62,480 nt of DNA. Origin: Corallococcus carmarthensis (GTDB lineage: Bacteria > Myxococcota > Myxococcia > Myxococcales > Myxococcaceae). The stretch lies in assembly GCF_003611695.1 (NCBI RefSeq), contig NZ_RAWE01000033.1, positions 1 to 62,480 of the forward strand, written 5' to 3'. Positions 55,533-62,480 of the stretch are shown piece by piece (the stretch's first letter is position 1; each line of letters opens with the position of its first letter). The notes under the pieces were generated by a model. It was not told the DNA's origin. It made no database searches and was given only the letters and a program-made list of their open reading frames with translations. The position numbers were made by a program, and so were the translations under genes.

Positions 55533-56312
55533 ATGGCCACGAAGACCCGAGTCCCGCAGACGGTCGACGCCTACCTGGCGGGCCTGGAGGACCCCACGGT
55601 GAAGAAGACCCTGGGGGCCCTGCGGACGCAGCTGCGGAAGCTGCTCCCCAAGGCCACCGAGTCGATCAGCTACCGGATGCCCACCTTCAAGGTCGACGGG
55701 GACGCCGTGGCGGGCTTCGCGTTCTTCAAGAACCACTGCGGCTATTACCCCTTCAGCGGCGGCGTGGTGCCGGCGCTGAAGTCGGAGCTGGACGGGTACG
55801 CCACGTCGAAGAGCGGGGTCACCTTCCCGCCAGACCGGCCACTCCCCGCGAAGCTGGTGAAGACGCTGGTGCAGGCGCGGCTCGCGGAGATCGCCACGCG
55901 AGCGAAGAAGCCAGCGGCCGCGAAGAAGTCAGCCACCACGGGCTTCCAGGTGGGAGTGGTGCGCACGCTGCCGATGACGGCCCCCGCGCTGTGGGAGTGG
56001 GTCACGACGCAGCCGGAGCGCTGGCTGGGCCCGGGCGCGAAGCTGAAGGCCGAAGCGGGAGGGCAATACGAGGTCCCCAAGCGCCGGGGGGCCGCAGGCG
56101 TGCGCGAAGAGGTCCGGGTCGTGAAGCCCGGGCAACGCCTCCGCATGACCTGGCAGCCAGACGGCTGGAAGAAGCCGGCGACGTTGCAGCTCACGGTGAT
56201 GCCGAAGACGAAGGGCGCCTCCCTCCACGTGCACATGGAGAAGCTGCCGGACGCGGAGGCCCGTGAGGCCATGCGGGAGCGCTGGTCGAAGGTCCTCTCC
56301 CAGGTCGCATAG
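55533..56312 (+). CDS. DUF1801-SRPBCC fusion protein
   Basis: A 259-residue protein of two fused domains. Residues ~1-125 are a DUF1801/YdhG-like domain (TLGALRTQLRKLLPKATESISYRMPTFK; FAFFKNHCGYYPFSGG). An Ala/Lys linker (KKPAAAKK) leads to a SRPBCC/AHSA1-type domain (LWEWVTTQPERWLGPGAKLKAE; GQRLRMTWQPDGW). Each usually occurs alone. GGAGG lies upstream of the ATG. Ligand unknown. Confidence 0.82.
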   Translation: MATKTRVPQTVDAYLAGLEDPTVKKTLGALRTQLRKLLPKATESISYRMPTFKVDGDAVAGFAFFKNHCGYYPFSGGVVPALKSELDGYATSKSGVTFPPDRPLPAKLVKTLVQARLAEIATRAKKPAAAKKSATTGFQVGVVRTLPMTAPALWEWVTTQPERWLGPGAKLKAEAGGQYEVPKRRGAAGVREEVRVVKPGQRLRMTWQPDGWKKPATLQLTVMPKTKGASLHVHMEKLPDAEAREAMRERWSKVLSQVA

Positions 56313-56386
56313 GGGCCCCCTGGTCTGTCGTTGAGAGTCTGACTATCCTGGCAAGGCTTCACAAACCTTCGAACCAGGAAAAACCC

Positions 56387-56632
56387 ATGCGAGTGGCAAT
56401 CATTGCCGGGCTGATGGCGGTCGGACTGCTGGCGGGCTGTGGCGGCGCGGAAGAGATGGACGCGACGGTCAGCCCGGAGGAGCAGGGGCAGGTCGAACAA
56501 GGTGTGACGCATTGGGAATGCGTCAATGACTGTGATTCGAAGTGGTTCTACTGCGTCTATGGCGGCGGTGGCACCCCGCGGCCCACCTGCGACAGCTACA
56601 AGGCGTTCTGCATCTCCCAGTGTCCTCCCTGA
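56387..56632 (+). CDS. small lipoprotein
   Basis: An 81-residue lipoprotein (lipobox LLAGC, Cys18) with an acidic spacer and a mature part with six cysteines (WECVNDCDSKWFYCVYGGGG, CDSYKAFCISQCPP), suggesting disulfides. An AGGA precedes the ATG. Unknown function. Confidence 0.65.
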   Translation: MRVAIIAGLMAVGLLAGCGGAEEMDATVSPEEQGQVEQGVTHWECVNDCDSKWFYCVYGGGGTPRPTCDSYKAFCISQCPP

Positions 56633-56659
56633 CAGGACGACATCTGGGATTGCAGGGGC

Positions 56660-57385
56660 TCAGCTCGCGCGAGCGGACCGTGCCTGACCTGGAATGTCCC
56701 GGCCTGTCGCCGCCGGGGCCTTCCGGGCGAAGCGCTGGCGGTAGTAGCGCGTCCACAGATTCAGTCCCAACACGCCCACCACCGTGGGGCCCAGGAAGAC
56801 CGCAAGCTGCAGGCCGTCGATGCCAAGGTGTCTGGCGTTCACCACCAGGGCGGCGGTGATGGTGCCGATGCCCGAGGCCACCATGGCGCCCATGTGCTGG
56901 AACCACCAGTGCATCCGCTCCTGGGGCGGCCGCAGCCAGTACCACAGGCCGCCCGACCCGGAGAGGATGCCCACCGGCCCGAAGCCCCACAACAGCGGCA
57001 CGTCCATCCGCAGTCCGTACGCCACCGTGAAGAGCCCCATGCACAGCAGCAGCGTGGACAGCCCCACGTCCAGCGGGTGCGTGCTCGCCCCCGTGCGCGT
57101 CTTCGTCCGCAGCACGCGCACCCCCATGGACGCGGAGGCCGCGCTCAGCACCGCGATGTAGACGAAGAAGAGGGCGATGGGCTGCTCGCGAGGTGCCTGG
57201 AGGAAGCGCCATCCGGAGATGACCAGCGCGGAGATCGCCGCGGCGATCATCGCGCCCACGTAGACCCAGCCCACGCGCCGGTGCAGGGCGCCTCCCTTGC
57301 GCGCGACCAGGGGCAGCCAGAGCGTGATGAACGCGACGACTCCCGAAGCGATGTGGAGCCAGCGGGCGAGCAGATAGAGCGACAT
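56660..57385 (-). CDS. DUF2306-type integral membrane protein
   Basis: A 241-residue protein with about seven hydrophobic segments. LARWLHIASGVVAFITLWLPL and KGGALHRRVGWVYVGAM carry the His-containing pattern of the DUF2306 family, and WWFQHMGAMVAS adds another conserved His. Function unknown; possible haem or redox roles are speculative. GGAG 7 nt before the ATG supports the start. Divergent from the histidine kinase gene. Confidence 0.78.
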   Translation of the reverse strand: MSLYLLARWLHIASGVVAFITLWLPLVARKGGALHRRVGWVYVGAMIAAAISALVISGWRFLQAPREQPIALFFVYIAVLSAASASMGVRVLRTKTRTGASTHPLDVGLSTLLLCMGLFTVAYGLRMDVPLLWGFGPVGILSGSGGLWYWLRPPQERMHWWFQHMGAMVASGIGTITAALVVNARHLGIDGLQLAVFLGPTVVGVLGLNLWTRYYRQRFARKAPAATGRDIPGQARSARAS

Positions 57386-57524
57386 GGGCGTCTCCGGCGT
57401 GCTGCGAGTCCGAAAAGCACGGTACGCGCCGGCGCGTGTGCCTCCATCTGGCGGAAGTCACACGGGCCGCATGTGACTTCCGGCACATGGCCCCTGCGCC
57501 ACGGGTGTCCTACGGTCTGCCTCC

Positions 57525-58688
57525 ATGCCCGAGCGGTTCCCCGTGGCCAAGCCCGCCACCACCCATCGCCTGCTGCTCGTCGCCGGGATGCTGACCTGGG
57601 CCGTGGTCGGCTTCGCGCACATCGAAGACCTCGCGCGTGAACCCGCGCGGTGGCTGGCCCCGGACACGCTGTCGTGGGGCATCGCGCTCCTCACCTTCGG
57701 CGGGACCTTCTGGTTCCAGTCGCGTGAGCAGGGCAGGGCAGAGATGCCGCTGCTCGTGGCGCAGACGGTCTCGGCGCTCGTCTGCCTGGCCACGGGGGAG
57801 AGCGGGCTGGACGGGGCGCTGCTCGCCATCACCGCCGGGCAGGTCCCGGAGATCCTCCCCCAGCGCCGGGCGCTGGCGTGGGTGGGGGCCCAGGTGGGGG
57901 GCATGCTGGTCGTGTTCGCGGTCCAGCGCCCGCCCGTCCAGGCCCTGGTGCAGACGCTCATCTACACCGGCTTCCAGGGCTTCACGTTCGGCACGGCGCT
58001 GGTGATGGTCCGCGAGGCGGAGGCCCGCCGCGAGCTGGCCCGCGTCCACGCGGAGCTCCAGGCCACCCAGGTGCTGCTCGCCCACCGCGAGCGCGAGGGC
58101 GAACGGCTGCGCATCGCCCGCGAGCTGCACGACTCCGTGGGGCACCACCTCACCGCGCTCAGCCTCAACCTGGAGGCCGCCGCGCACACCGCGAAGGACC
58201 CCGCCTCCACCGAACACCTGCGCCGCGCCCGCGAGGCGGCCCGCACGCTCCTGTCCGAGGTGCGGGGAACGGTGACGGCGCTGCGCGATGCGCCCATGCC
58301 CCTGCTGCCGTCGCTGCGAGCACTCGCGGACGGCGTCCCAGGGCTCGCCGTCCACCTGGAGGTCCCCGAGGCGCTCGCCCTGGAATCCTCCGAAGCGGCG
58401 CACTCGCTGTTCCGCTGCGTGCAGGAGGTCCTCACCAATACGCTGCGCCATGCCGGGGCCCGCAACCTGTGGATCACCATCGTGCCCACCGGCGACGGCG
58501 GCGTGCGGGTGCACGCGCGGGACGACGGTGGCGGCGCGGCGCGGGTGACGCCCGGCTCGGGGCTCACCGGCATGCGGGAGCGGTTCACGCGGCTGGGGGG
58601 GCGCGTGGAATGGCGCGCGGCGGCGGGGCAGGGGCTGGAGCTGGAGGCGTGGTTGCCGGCCACACCGGAGAGTGGGGTGGGCACGTGA
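57525..58688 (+). CDS. NarL-type membrane sensor histidine kinase
   Basis: A 387-residue kinase. Roughly four to five membrane segments span ~15-160. A coiled-coil (REAEARRELARVHAELQATQVL) leads to a HisKA_3 dimerisation domain with the phospho-acceptor His202 in RELHDSVGHHLTALS. An HATPase domain follows (QEVLTNTLRHAGA; GSGLTGMRERFTRLGG). It autophosphorylates in response to an unknown signal and pairs with the response regulator overlapping its end (GTGA). Confidence 0.9.
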   Translation: MPERFPVAKPATTHRLLLVAGMLTWAVVGFAHIEDLAREPARWLAPDTLSWGIALLTFGGTFWFQSREQGRAEMPLLVAQTVSALVCLATGESGLDGALLAITAGQVPEILPQRRALAWVGAQVGGMLVVFAVQRPPVQALVQTLIYTGFQGFTFGTALVMVREAEARRELARVHAELQATQVLLAHREREGERLRIARELHDSVGHHLTALSLNLEAAAHTAKDPASTEHLRRAREAARTLLSEVRGTVTALRDAPMPLLPSLRALADGVPGLAVHLEVPEALALESSEAAHSLFRCVQEVLTNTLRHAGARNLWITIVPTGDGGVRVHARDDGGGAARVTPGSGLTGMRERFTRLGGRVEWRAAAGQGLELEAWLPATPESGVGT

Positions 58689-59332
58689 GCACCCTCCGCC
58701 TGGTGCTCGCGGATGATCACGCCCTGGTGCGCCAGGGGCTGCGCAGCCTGTTGGAGCTCACGCCCGACCTGCGGGTGGTGGGCGAGGCCGCCGACGGCGA
58801 GGAGGCGCTGCGCAAGGTCGCGGAGCTGAATCCGGACGTGGTGTTGATGGACGTGCGCATGCCGCGCATGACGGGGCTGGAGGCCCTGCGCGCGCTGCGC
58901 CGCACGGATCCGGACCGCCGCGTGGTGCTCCTCACCACCTTCGACGAGGACGCCGCCCTCATCGAGGCGCTCCGCGCGGGAGTGCAGGGCTTCCTCCTCA
59001 AGGATGTGTCACTGGAGGAACTGGCGGAGGCCATCCGGCGCGTCGCCTCCGGTCAGACGTTGCTGCCACCCGGCATCGCGGAGCGCGTGGCGCGCGGCAT
59101 GGCCGAACTGCCCCGCGACTTCCCGCACGCGGACCTGCCGGAGGGCCTCACCCGCCGCGAGGTGGAGGTGCTGCGCCTCATCGCGCGGGGGATGAGCAAC
59201 CGGGAGATCGCCGATGCGCTCGGGACGGCGGAGGGGACGGTGAAGAACCAGACCTCCAGCATCCTCTCCAAGCTGGGCGTGAGGGATCGCACCCGCGCCG
59301 TGCTCCGCGCCATGGAGCTGGGCTGCCTCTAG
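58685..59332 (+). CDS. NarL/FixJ-family response regulator
   Basis: A 215-residue regulator with an N-terminal receiver (LADDHALVRQGL; phospho-Asp56 in VVLMDVRMP; KD in GFLLKDVS) and a C-terminal LuxR helix-turn-helix (LTRREVEVLRLIARGMSNREIADAL). The GTG at 58685 overlaps the kinase stop, so they form a two-component system. Targets are not apparent here. Confidence 0.93.
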   Translation: MSTLRLVLADDHALVRQGLRSLLELTPDLRVVGEAADGEEALRKVAELNPDVVLMDVRMPRMTGLEALRALRRTDPDRRVVLLTTFDEDAALIEALRAGVQGFLLKDVSLEELAEAIRRVASGQTLLPPGIAERVARGMAELPRDFPHADLPEGLTRREVEVLRLIARGMSNREIADALGTAEGTVKNQTSSILSKLGVRDRTRAVLRAMELGCL

Positions 59333-59368
59333 CGCCCCCATGCCGTTCGAGTTGCCCGCGCGCCCGCG

Positions 59369-59740
59369 TCAGCGCGTCTTCTGCTGGTACGCCTTCACCA
59401 GCGCGTTCATGCGCCGCCCGCTCGGGTCCTCCCTGCGGGGATCCGCGACGACGAGCACCCACTTGCCCGAGACCACCGCGGAGCCGACGGCGTCTCCGAT
59501 GAGGGCCCAGCCGGCCTCCTCCGCCTTCCTGGCCTGCTCCGCGCCGTCGAAGAGGCACACCGTGGCCTCCAGGCCGCTCACCTTGCCGGCCTGGCACTTG
59601 CCGCCGGGCAGCTTCTCGCCGACGTCGGTGAAACCGGAGGGCGACTCACCCGCCGCCTTCCACGCGTCCAGCACCTCGTTCGCGTTGCTGGAGCAGCCCG
59701 CCAGCAGCAGGGCGCCCAGCGCGAGTCCCATGCGCCGCAT
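59369..59740 (-). CDS. small lipoprotein
   Basis: A 123-residue lipoprotein (lipobox LLAGC, Cys16) with a short alpha/beta body containing two cysteines and no known motif. Its ATG starts 2 nt after the preceding minus-strand gene's stop, so it is probably translationally coupled. Function unknown. Confidence 0.75.
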   Translation of the reverse strand: MRRMGLALGALLLAGCSSNANEVLDAWKAAGESPSGFTDVGEKLPGGKCQAGKVSGLEATVCLFDGAEQARKAEEAGWALIGDAVGSAVVSGKWVLVVADPRREDPSGRRMNALVKAYQQKTR

Positions 59741-59742
59741 GC

Positions 59743-60462
59743 TCAGTCCCGTCCCTTATGCTTGTGTTTGTTCTTCTTGTGCTTGCCGTGGTCATGGTCA
59801 TGGCCATGGTGATGGTCGTCATCGTCGTCGTCCCGGATGATGATGACCTCGCGTGAGGGCGGAGGCGGCCTGCCACCGACCCTCACGTCCACGTCCACGT
59901 TCACGCCCACCTGGATGATGGGGCCGTGGTACTGGGGCGGCGGCGCGAACGTCACCACCGGACGCGGCACGTTCCAGCCGCGATAGACCGTGTTGACCCG
60001 CACGAGCTTCGGGTTCTCCCGCCGGTACTCATCGGGGTACTCACCCGCGTAGTAGTGGACGTCCTCCTTGTCGACGAACTCCTGGCGCGGTGGCGGCTCG
60101 TAGGCGTGGTAGTGCGGCCCGTCGTGGTAGCAGTACTCCACCACGTCCACGTCCACGTCGATGTCGACCAGCACGTTGAGCACCACCGGATGGTGCCCGT
60201 AGTAGGAGTGCCGGGGGCCCTCGTAGCCGAAGGGCGTGGGGTCTCCGATGAAGACGTAGACGTTGTCGCGCGTGCGGTAGAGCGTGTCCGCGTACAACGG
60301 CGCGGCGGAGTGCACGTGCGGCGACTCGAGGTGGCACAGCCCGTCCCGGGGCTGCCCGGTGCGCGGGTGCATTCCCGCGTACCTCCACTGCTTCGCCTCG
60401 GCCGCGCTGGCGGCCATGAGCAGCAGCGCCGTGGCCAGTAGGGCCAGATTCCTGTGTGACAT
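59743..60462 (-). CDS. secreted protein with His/Asp-rich C-terminal tail
   Basis: A 239-residue exported protein (signal LALLATALLLMAASAAEA). A Tyr/His/Pro-rich body (YYGHHPVVLNVLVDIDVDVDVV) repeats valine-aspartate stretches, VDVDV also at ~190-200. The last ~30 residues alternate Asp, His and Lys (DDDDDDHHHGHDHDHGKHKK), a likely divalent-metal-binding tail. The ATG at 60462 follows AGGGAGACC. It could store or chelate metal outside the cell; that is inference. Confidence 0.75.
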   Translation of the reverse strand: MSHRNLALLATALLLMAASAAEAKQWRYAGMHPRTGQPRDGLCHLESPHVHSAAPLYADTLYRTRDNVYVFIGDPTPFGYEGPRHSYYGHHPVVLNVLVDIDVDVDVVEYCYHDGPHYHAYEPPPRQEFVDKEDVHYYAGEYPDEYRRENPKLVRVNTVYRGWNVPRPVVTFAPPPQYHGPIIQVGVNVDVDVRVGGRPPPPSREVIIIRDDDDDDHHHGHDHDHGKHKKNKHKHKGRD

Positions 60463-60786
60463 GGTGGGGGTCTCCCTGGAGACGGGCACGCTCCAGCCAC
60501 TCCCTGACCCGGCCCCCCCGGGGTCGATCACATCCGGGAGCACGGCCCGCACCCGCTGTGTCCGTGGAGGTGCTCCACGCGCATCCTGGCGACAGCAGAC
60601 GCGAAACATTGCGGTGCCGCGACACTCAGCGCCCGGTGTGCTTCGCGGCCCGCTCGGTGCCACCTACGCGTTCGACCTCTCCTCGGGGCCCAAGCTGCCG
60701 AAGAGCCAGCAGGACCTGCGTCCGCCCAAGCCCGCGCCGCGCCGCCGCCGCTGAGCAAGGGGCCGCCTCGACTTTCGAACCTGCCC
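60463..60786. other. 324-bp intergenic region with a possible gene remnant
   Basis: A perfect palindrome GTCTCC-CT-GGAGAC (60470-60483) overlaps the ribosome site of the His-rich gene. A plus-strand open stretch (60638-60754, ending TGA) encodes GATYAFDLSSGPKLPKSQQ and an Arg-rich end, like a C-terminal tail of a larger protein, but has no clear start. Otherwise nothing is seen. Confidence 0.4.
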
Positions 60787-62427
60787 CTAGCGCGGCTTCC
60801 GCTCGAACCGCAGGTCACCGAAGACGAAGCCGGTCACCTGCTTGGACTCATCGCGGGTCAGGCGGAGCAGACCCCGGGGCGTGTTGAACGCATCGGCGAA
60901 GGTCGCCTCGAGCGGATGGGTTCCCAGCGCCCGTCCCTTCAGGGCCGCCTTCCCGTCCTTGAGTTCGATGCGCCAGGTCACATCCAGCTCCGGGCTGTAA
61001 TACGCCCCCACCAGTTGCTTCCAGGCGTCGTCGGAGAGCGGCGCTGCCGGCTGCTTCCGCTGGAAGAGCGTCCGGATCTCCTGGCTGCGCAAGAGGGTCA
61101 TCTGCTCGCCCTCGAAGGTGAGCGTCAACGGAGCCCCCTCCACCTCGAAGCGGTCGCCCCCCGCTGCTCGCAGGGGGAGCGCTCGCCCCGGGAAGGCGAG
61201 CTCCAGCTTGCCGTCCTGCTGGCGGATGCTCAAAACGCGCTGGCCGTCCTCGTCGTAATAGAGCCCGGCGTACCGGGCGGAATCCCCGCTCGCGGGCTCC
61301 GGCGCGCCCGATGCGGCCTTCTCCTCCTGTTCGGCCGCCTGCAAGGCATTGCCCAGGACCAGGTCCGCCACGCGCTCGGCGAGATCCGGTCTCATGTCCG
61401 CCCGGTTGCAGAGGATGGCGATGGAGAGGTGTTGCGCGGGGAAGCGCATCAACGCGGCGCGATAGCCTCCCCAGGCCCCGGAGTGATGGACGCGTTGCGC
61501 TCCGCGGTAGGTGTCCAGGAACAGTCCCCGGCCATAGCCCGTGCTGGCTCCCGAGCTCAGGGTTCCGCGCGTCTGCAACCCGTCGATGAGAGCGCTCCCG
61601 CCCACTTTGGCGGTGGAGAAGTTCTCCTCCCATTTGACCAGCTCGGTGACGCTGGTCTGGACCTGGCCGTCGCCGAGCTGGTTCCAGTTCGACATGTCCA
61701 GCTGATACGCGCCCTTTCCGGCAGGGGAGTAGGCCGTGGCGCGGCCGGGAACGACGGCCGTGTGGTCGTCACGGAAGTGGCTCCGGGTCATCCCCAGCGG
61801 CTGGAAGAGCCGCTCCTTCGCGAACACGGCCAGGCTCTTGCCCGTGACGCGCTTCACGATGAGCGACGCCAGGAAGTAGCCACTGTTGCTGTATTCAAAC
61901 CGCGTCCCGGGCTTGAACCTCAGCGCACGCTGGCGGGCGATGACGTCCAGGGCGTCGTCGTCATCCGTGACGTCCTCGTAGTGATAGCCCTTGAAGAAGA
62001 GCAGGCCGTTGTAGTCACGCAGTCCGCTCGTATGGTGGAGCAGGTGGTCGACGGTGATGGGCGTCCCGTAGTCTGGGATTTCAGGCAGGTACTTCCGGAT
62101 GTCATCCGTCAGCGCGAGCTTTCCCTCATGGGCCAGCAGCACGAGGCTCGCGGCGGTGAACTGCTTCGAGACCGAGCCGATGTCGAACAGGGTCGTGGGG
62201 GTGATGGGCGTGCCCTGATTCAGGTCCGCCGTGCCGTAGCCCCGGGAGTAGAGGAGCTTGCCGTCCTGGGAGATGCCAAGGGCACAGCCGGGGCTCGAAG
62301 GGCTGTTGTAGGCCTTGAACACCGCGTCGATGCGGGCCGGTTGGATGCGGAGGGGCGAAGGCGTGGCGGCGAGGGCTGGCAGCGCCGCCATGAGCCCGAC
62401 GACCGTGAAGCGCAGCGAGGCGTGCAT
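60787..62427 (-). CDS. serine beta-lactamase-like hydrolase (class C/esterase family)
   Basis: A 546-residue exported protein (signal RFTVVGLMAALPALA). The penicillin-binding fold carries the three motifs: S85-V-S-K88, Y179-S-N181 and H315-S-G317. HSG in place of KTG is usual for esterases and D-amino-acid peptidases of this family rather than for true AmpC lactamases. About 170 extra C-terminal residues form a lipocalin-like domain (ARYAGLYYDEDGQRVL). The ATG at 62427 is only 15 bp from the adapter, so its promoter is not in the window. Confidence 0.9.
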   Translation of the reverse strand: MHASLRFTVVGLMAALPALAATPSPLRIQPARIDAVFKAYNSPSSPGCALGISQDGKLLYSRGYGTADLNQGTPITPTTLFDIGSVSKQFTAASLVLLAHEGKLALTDDIRKYLPEIPDYGTPITVDHLLHHTSGLRDYNGLLFFKGYHYEDVTDDDDALDVIARQRALRFKPGTRFEYSNSGYFLASLIVKRVTGKSLAVFAKERLFQPLGMTRSHFRDDHTAVVPGRATAYSPAGKGAYQLDMSNWNQLGDGQVQTSVTELVKWEENFSTAKVGGSALIDGLQTRGTLSSGASTGYGRGLFLDTYRGAQRVHHSGAWGGYRAALMRFPAQHLSIAILCNRADMRPDLAERVADLVLGNALQAAEQEEKAASGAPEPASGDSARYAGLYYDEDGQRVLSIRQQDGKLELAFPGRALPLRAAGGDRFEVEGAPLTLTFEGEQMTLLRSQEIRTLFQRKQPAAPLSDDAWKQLVGAYYSPELDVTWRIELKDGKAALKGRALGTHPLEATFADAFNTPRGLLRLTRDESKQVTGFVFGDLRFERKPR

Positions 62428-62441
62428 GGGGTTCTCTTGGG

Positions 62442-62475
62442 CTGCCTCTTATACACATCTCCGAGCCCACGAGAC
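62442..62475. other. Nextera/Tn5 sequencing adapter left at contig end
   Basis: Bases 62442-62460 differ by one base (C for T at 62445) from the 19-bp Tn5 mosaic end of Nextera libraries, and 62461-62475 match the following read-2 adapter CCGAGCCCACGAGAC. The five last bases would be the start of an index. This is sequencing artefact, not genome. Confidence 0.97.
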
Positions 62476-62480
62476 GCTCA

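Overview
The window reads as chromosomal DNA from a myxobacterium, most likely family Myxococcaceae (Corallococcus- or Myxococcus-like). This is an inference from very high GC with a strong third-position G/C bias, many lipoproteins with Pro-Asp-Ala-Gly or low-complexity linkers, a giant Ser/Thr kinase with TPRs, DUF4476 and BP74-type proteins, family M57 (HEIGH-type) metalloproteases, and NtrC-like regulators with FHA domains. About 57 genes are supported, mostly short operons and single genes. I saw no rRNA, tRNA, CRISPR array, prophage or insertion sequence. The last ~39 bases are not genomic: they match a Nextera/Tn5 sequencing adapter.

Layout. 0-6 kb: a TPR lipoprotein and a PlsC acyltransferase (minus strand), then a deoxynucleoside kinase overlapping a DUF2314-type protein, then an FHA-GAF-AAA+-Fis regulator whose AAA+ core has lost the residues needed for sigma-54 activation. 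6-10.9 kb: an EamA exporter, pseudouridine-5'-phosphate glycosidase, a divergent pair of free-methionine-R-sulfoxide reductase and SIRT5-class sirtuin, and a lipoprotein. 11-14.1 kb: a 1023-residue four-domain protein (MJ1316/DUF504, EEP phosphatase/nuclease, 2H phosphoesterase, poly(A)-polymerase-like nucleotidyltransferase) that looks like a single-chain RNA 3'-end repair and tailing machine. It is the most interesting object here. 14.1-19.5 kb: secreted proteins, including two paralogous M57 metalloproteases, a trypsin-like protease and a lipoprotein with an internal duplication.

19.5-30.1 kb: an acyclic-terpene-utilisation (atu-like) operon. A divergent TetR repressor gene (atuR-like) and a perfect 22-bp palindrome precede genes for AtuA, an acyl-CoA dehydrogenase, a PECR-like SDR, both subunits of a biotin-dependent acyl-CoA carboxylase, an enoyl-CoA hydratase and an acyl-CoA synthetase. 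Together these would activate, dehydrogenate, carboxylate and hydrate a branched (citronellyl/geranyl-like) acyl-CoA.

30-44.7 kb: a Vps62-related secreted protein, a bactofilin/WGR-like protein, two small Cys-rich secreted proteins, a DEAH helicase with an RG-rich tail, a haloalkane-dehalogenase-like hydrolase divergent from a LysR regulator, a TIGR03118 protein, an ArsR-SRPBCC pair with an operator-like repeat, a C-terminally truncated hydrolase and a GH114 glycosidase. 44.8-62.4 kb: a kinase-TPR protein, a secreted EEP protein, a bestrophin-like channel, a DUF4476 protein, a beta-helix lipoprotein, a broken STAS-like gene, a TPM-domain protein, a 2OG-Fe(II) oxygenase, a BP74-like protein, a DUF1801-SRPBCC fusion, a NarL-type two-component pair, small lipoproteins and a serine beta-lactamase-like hydrolase.
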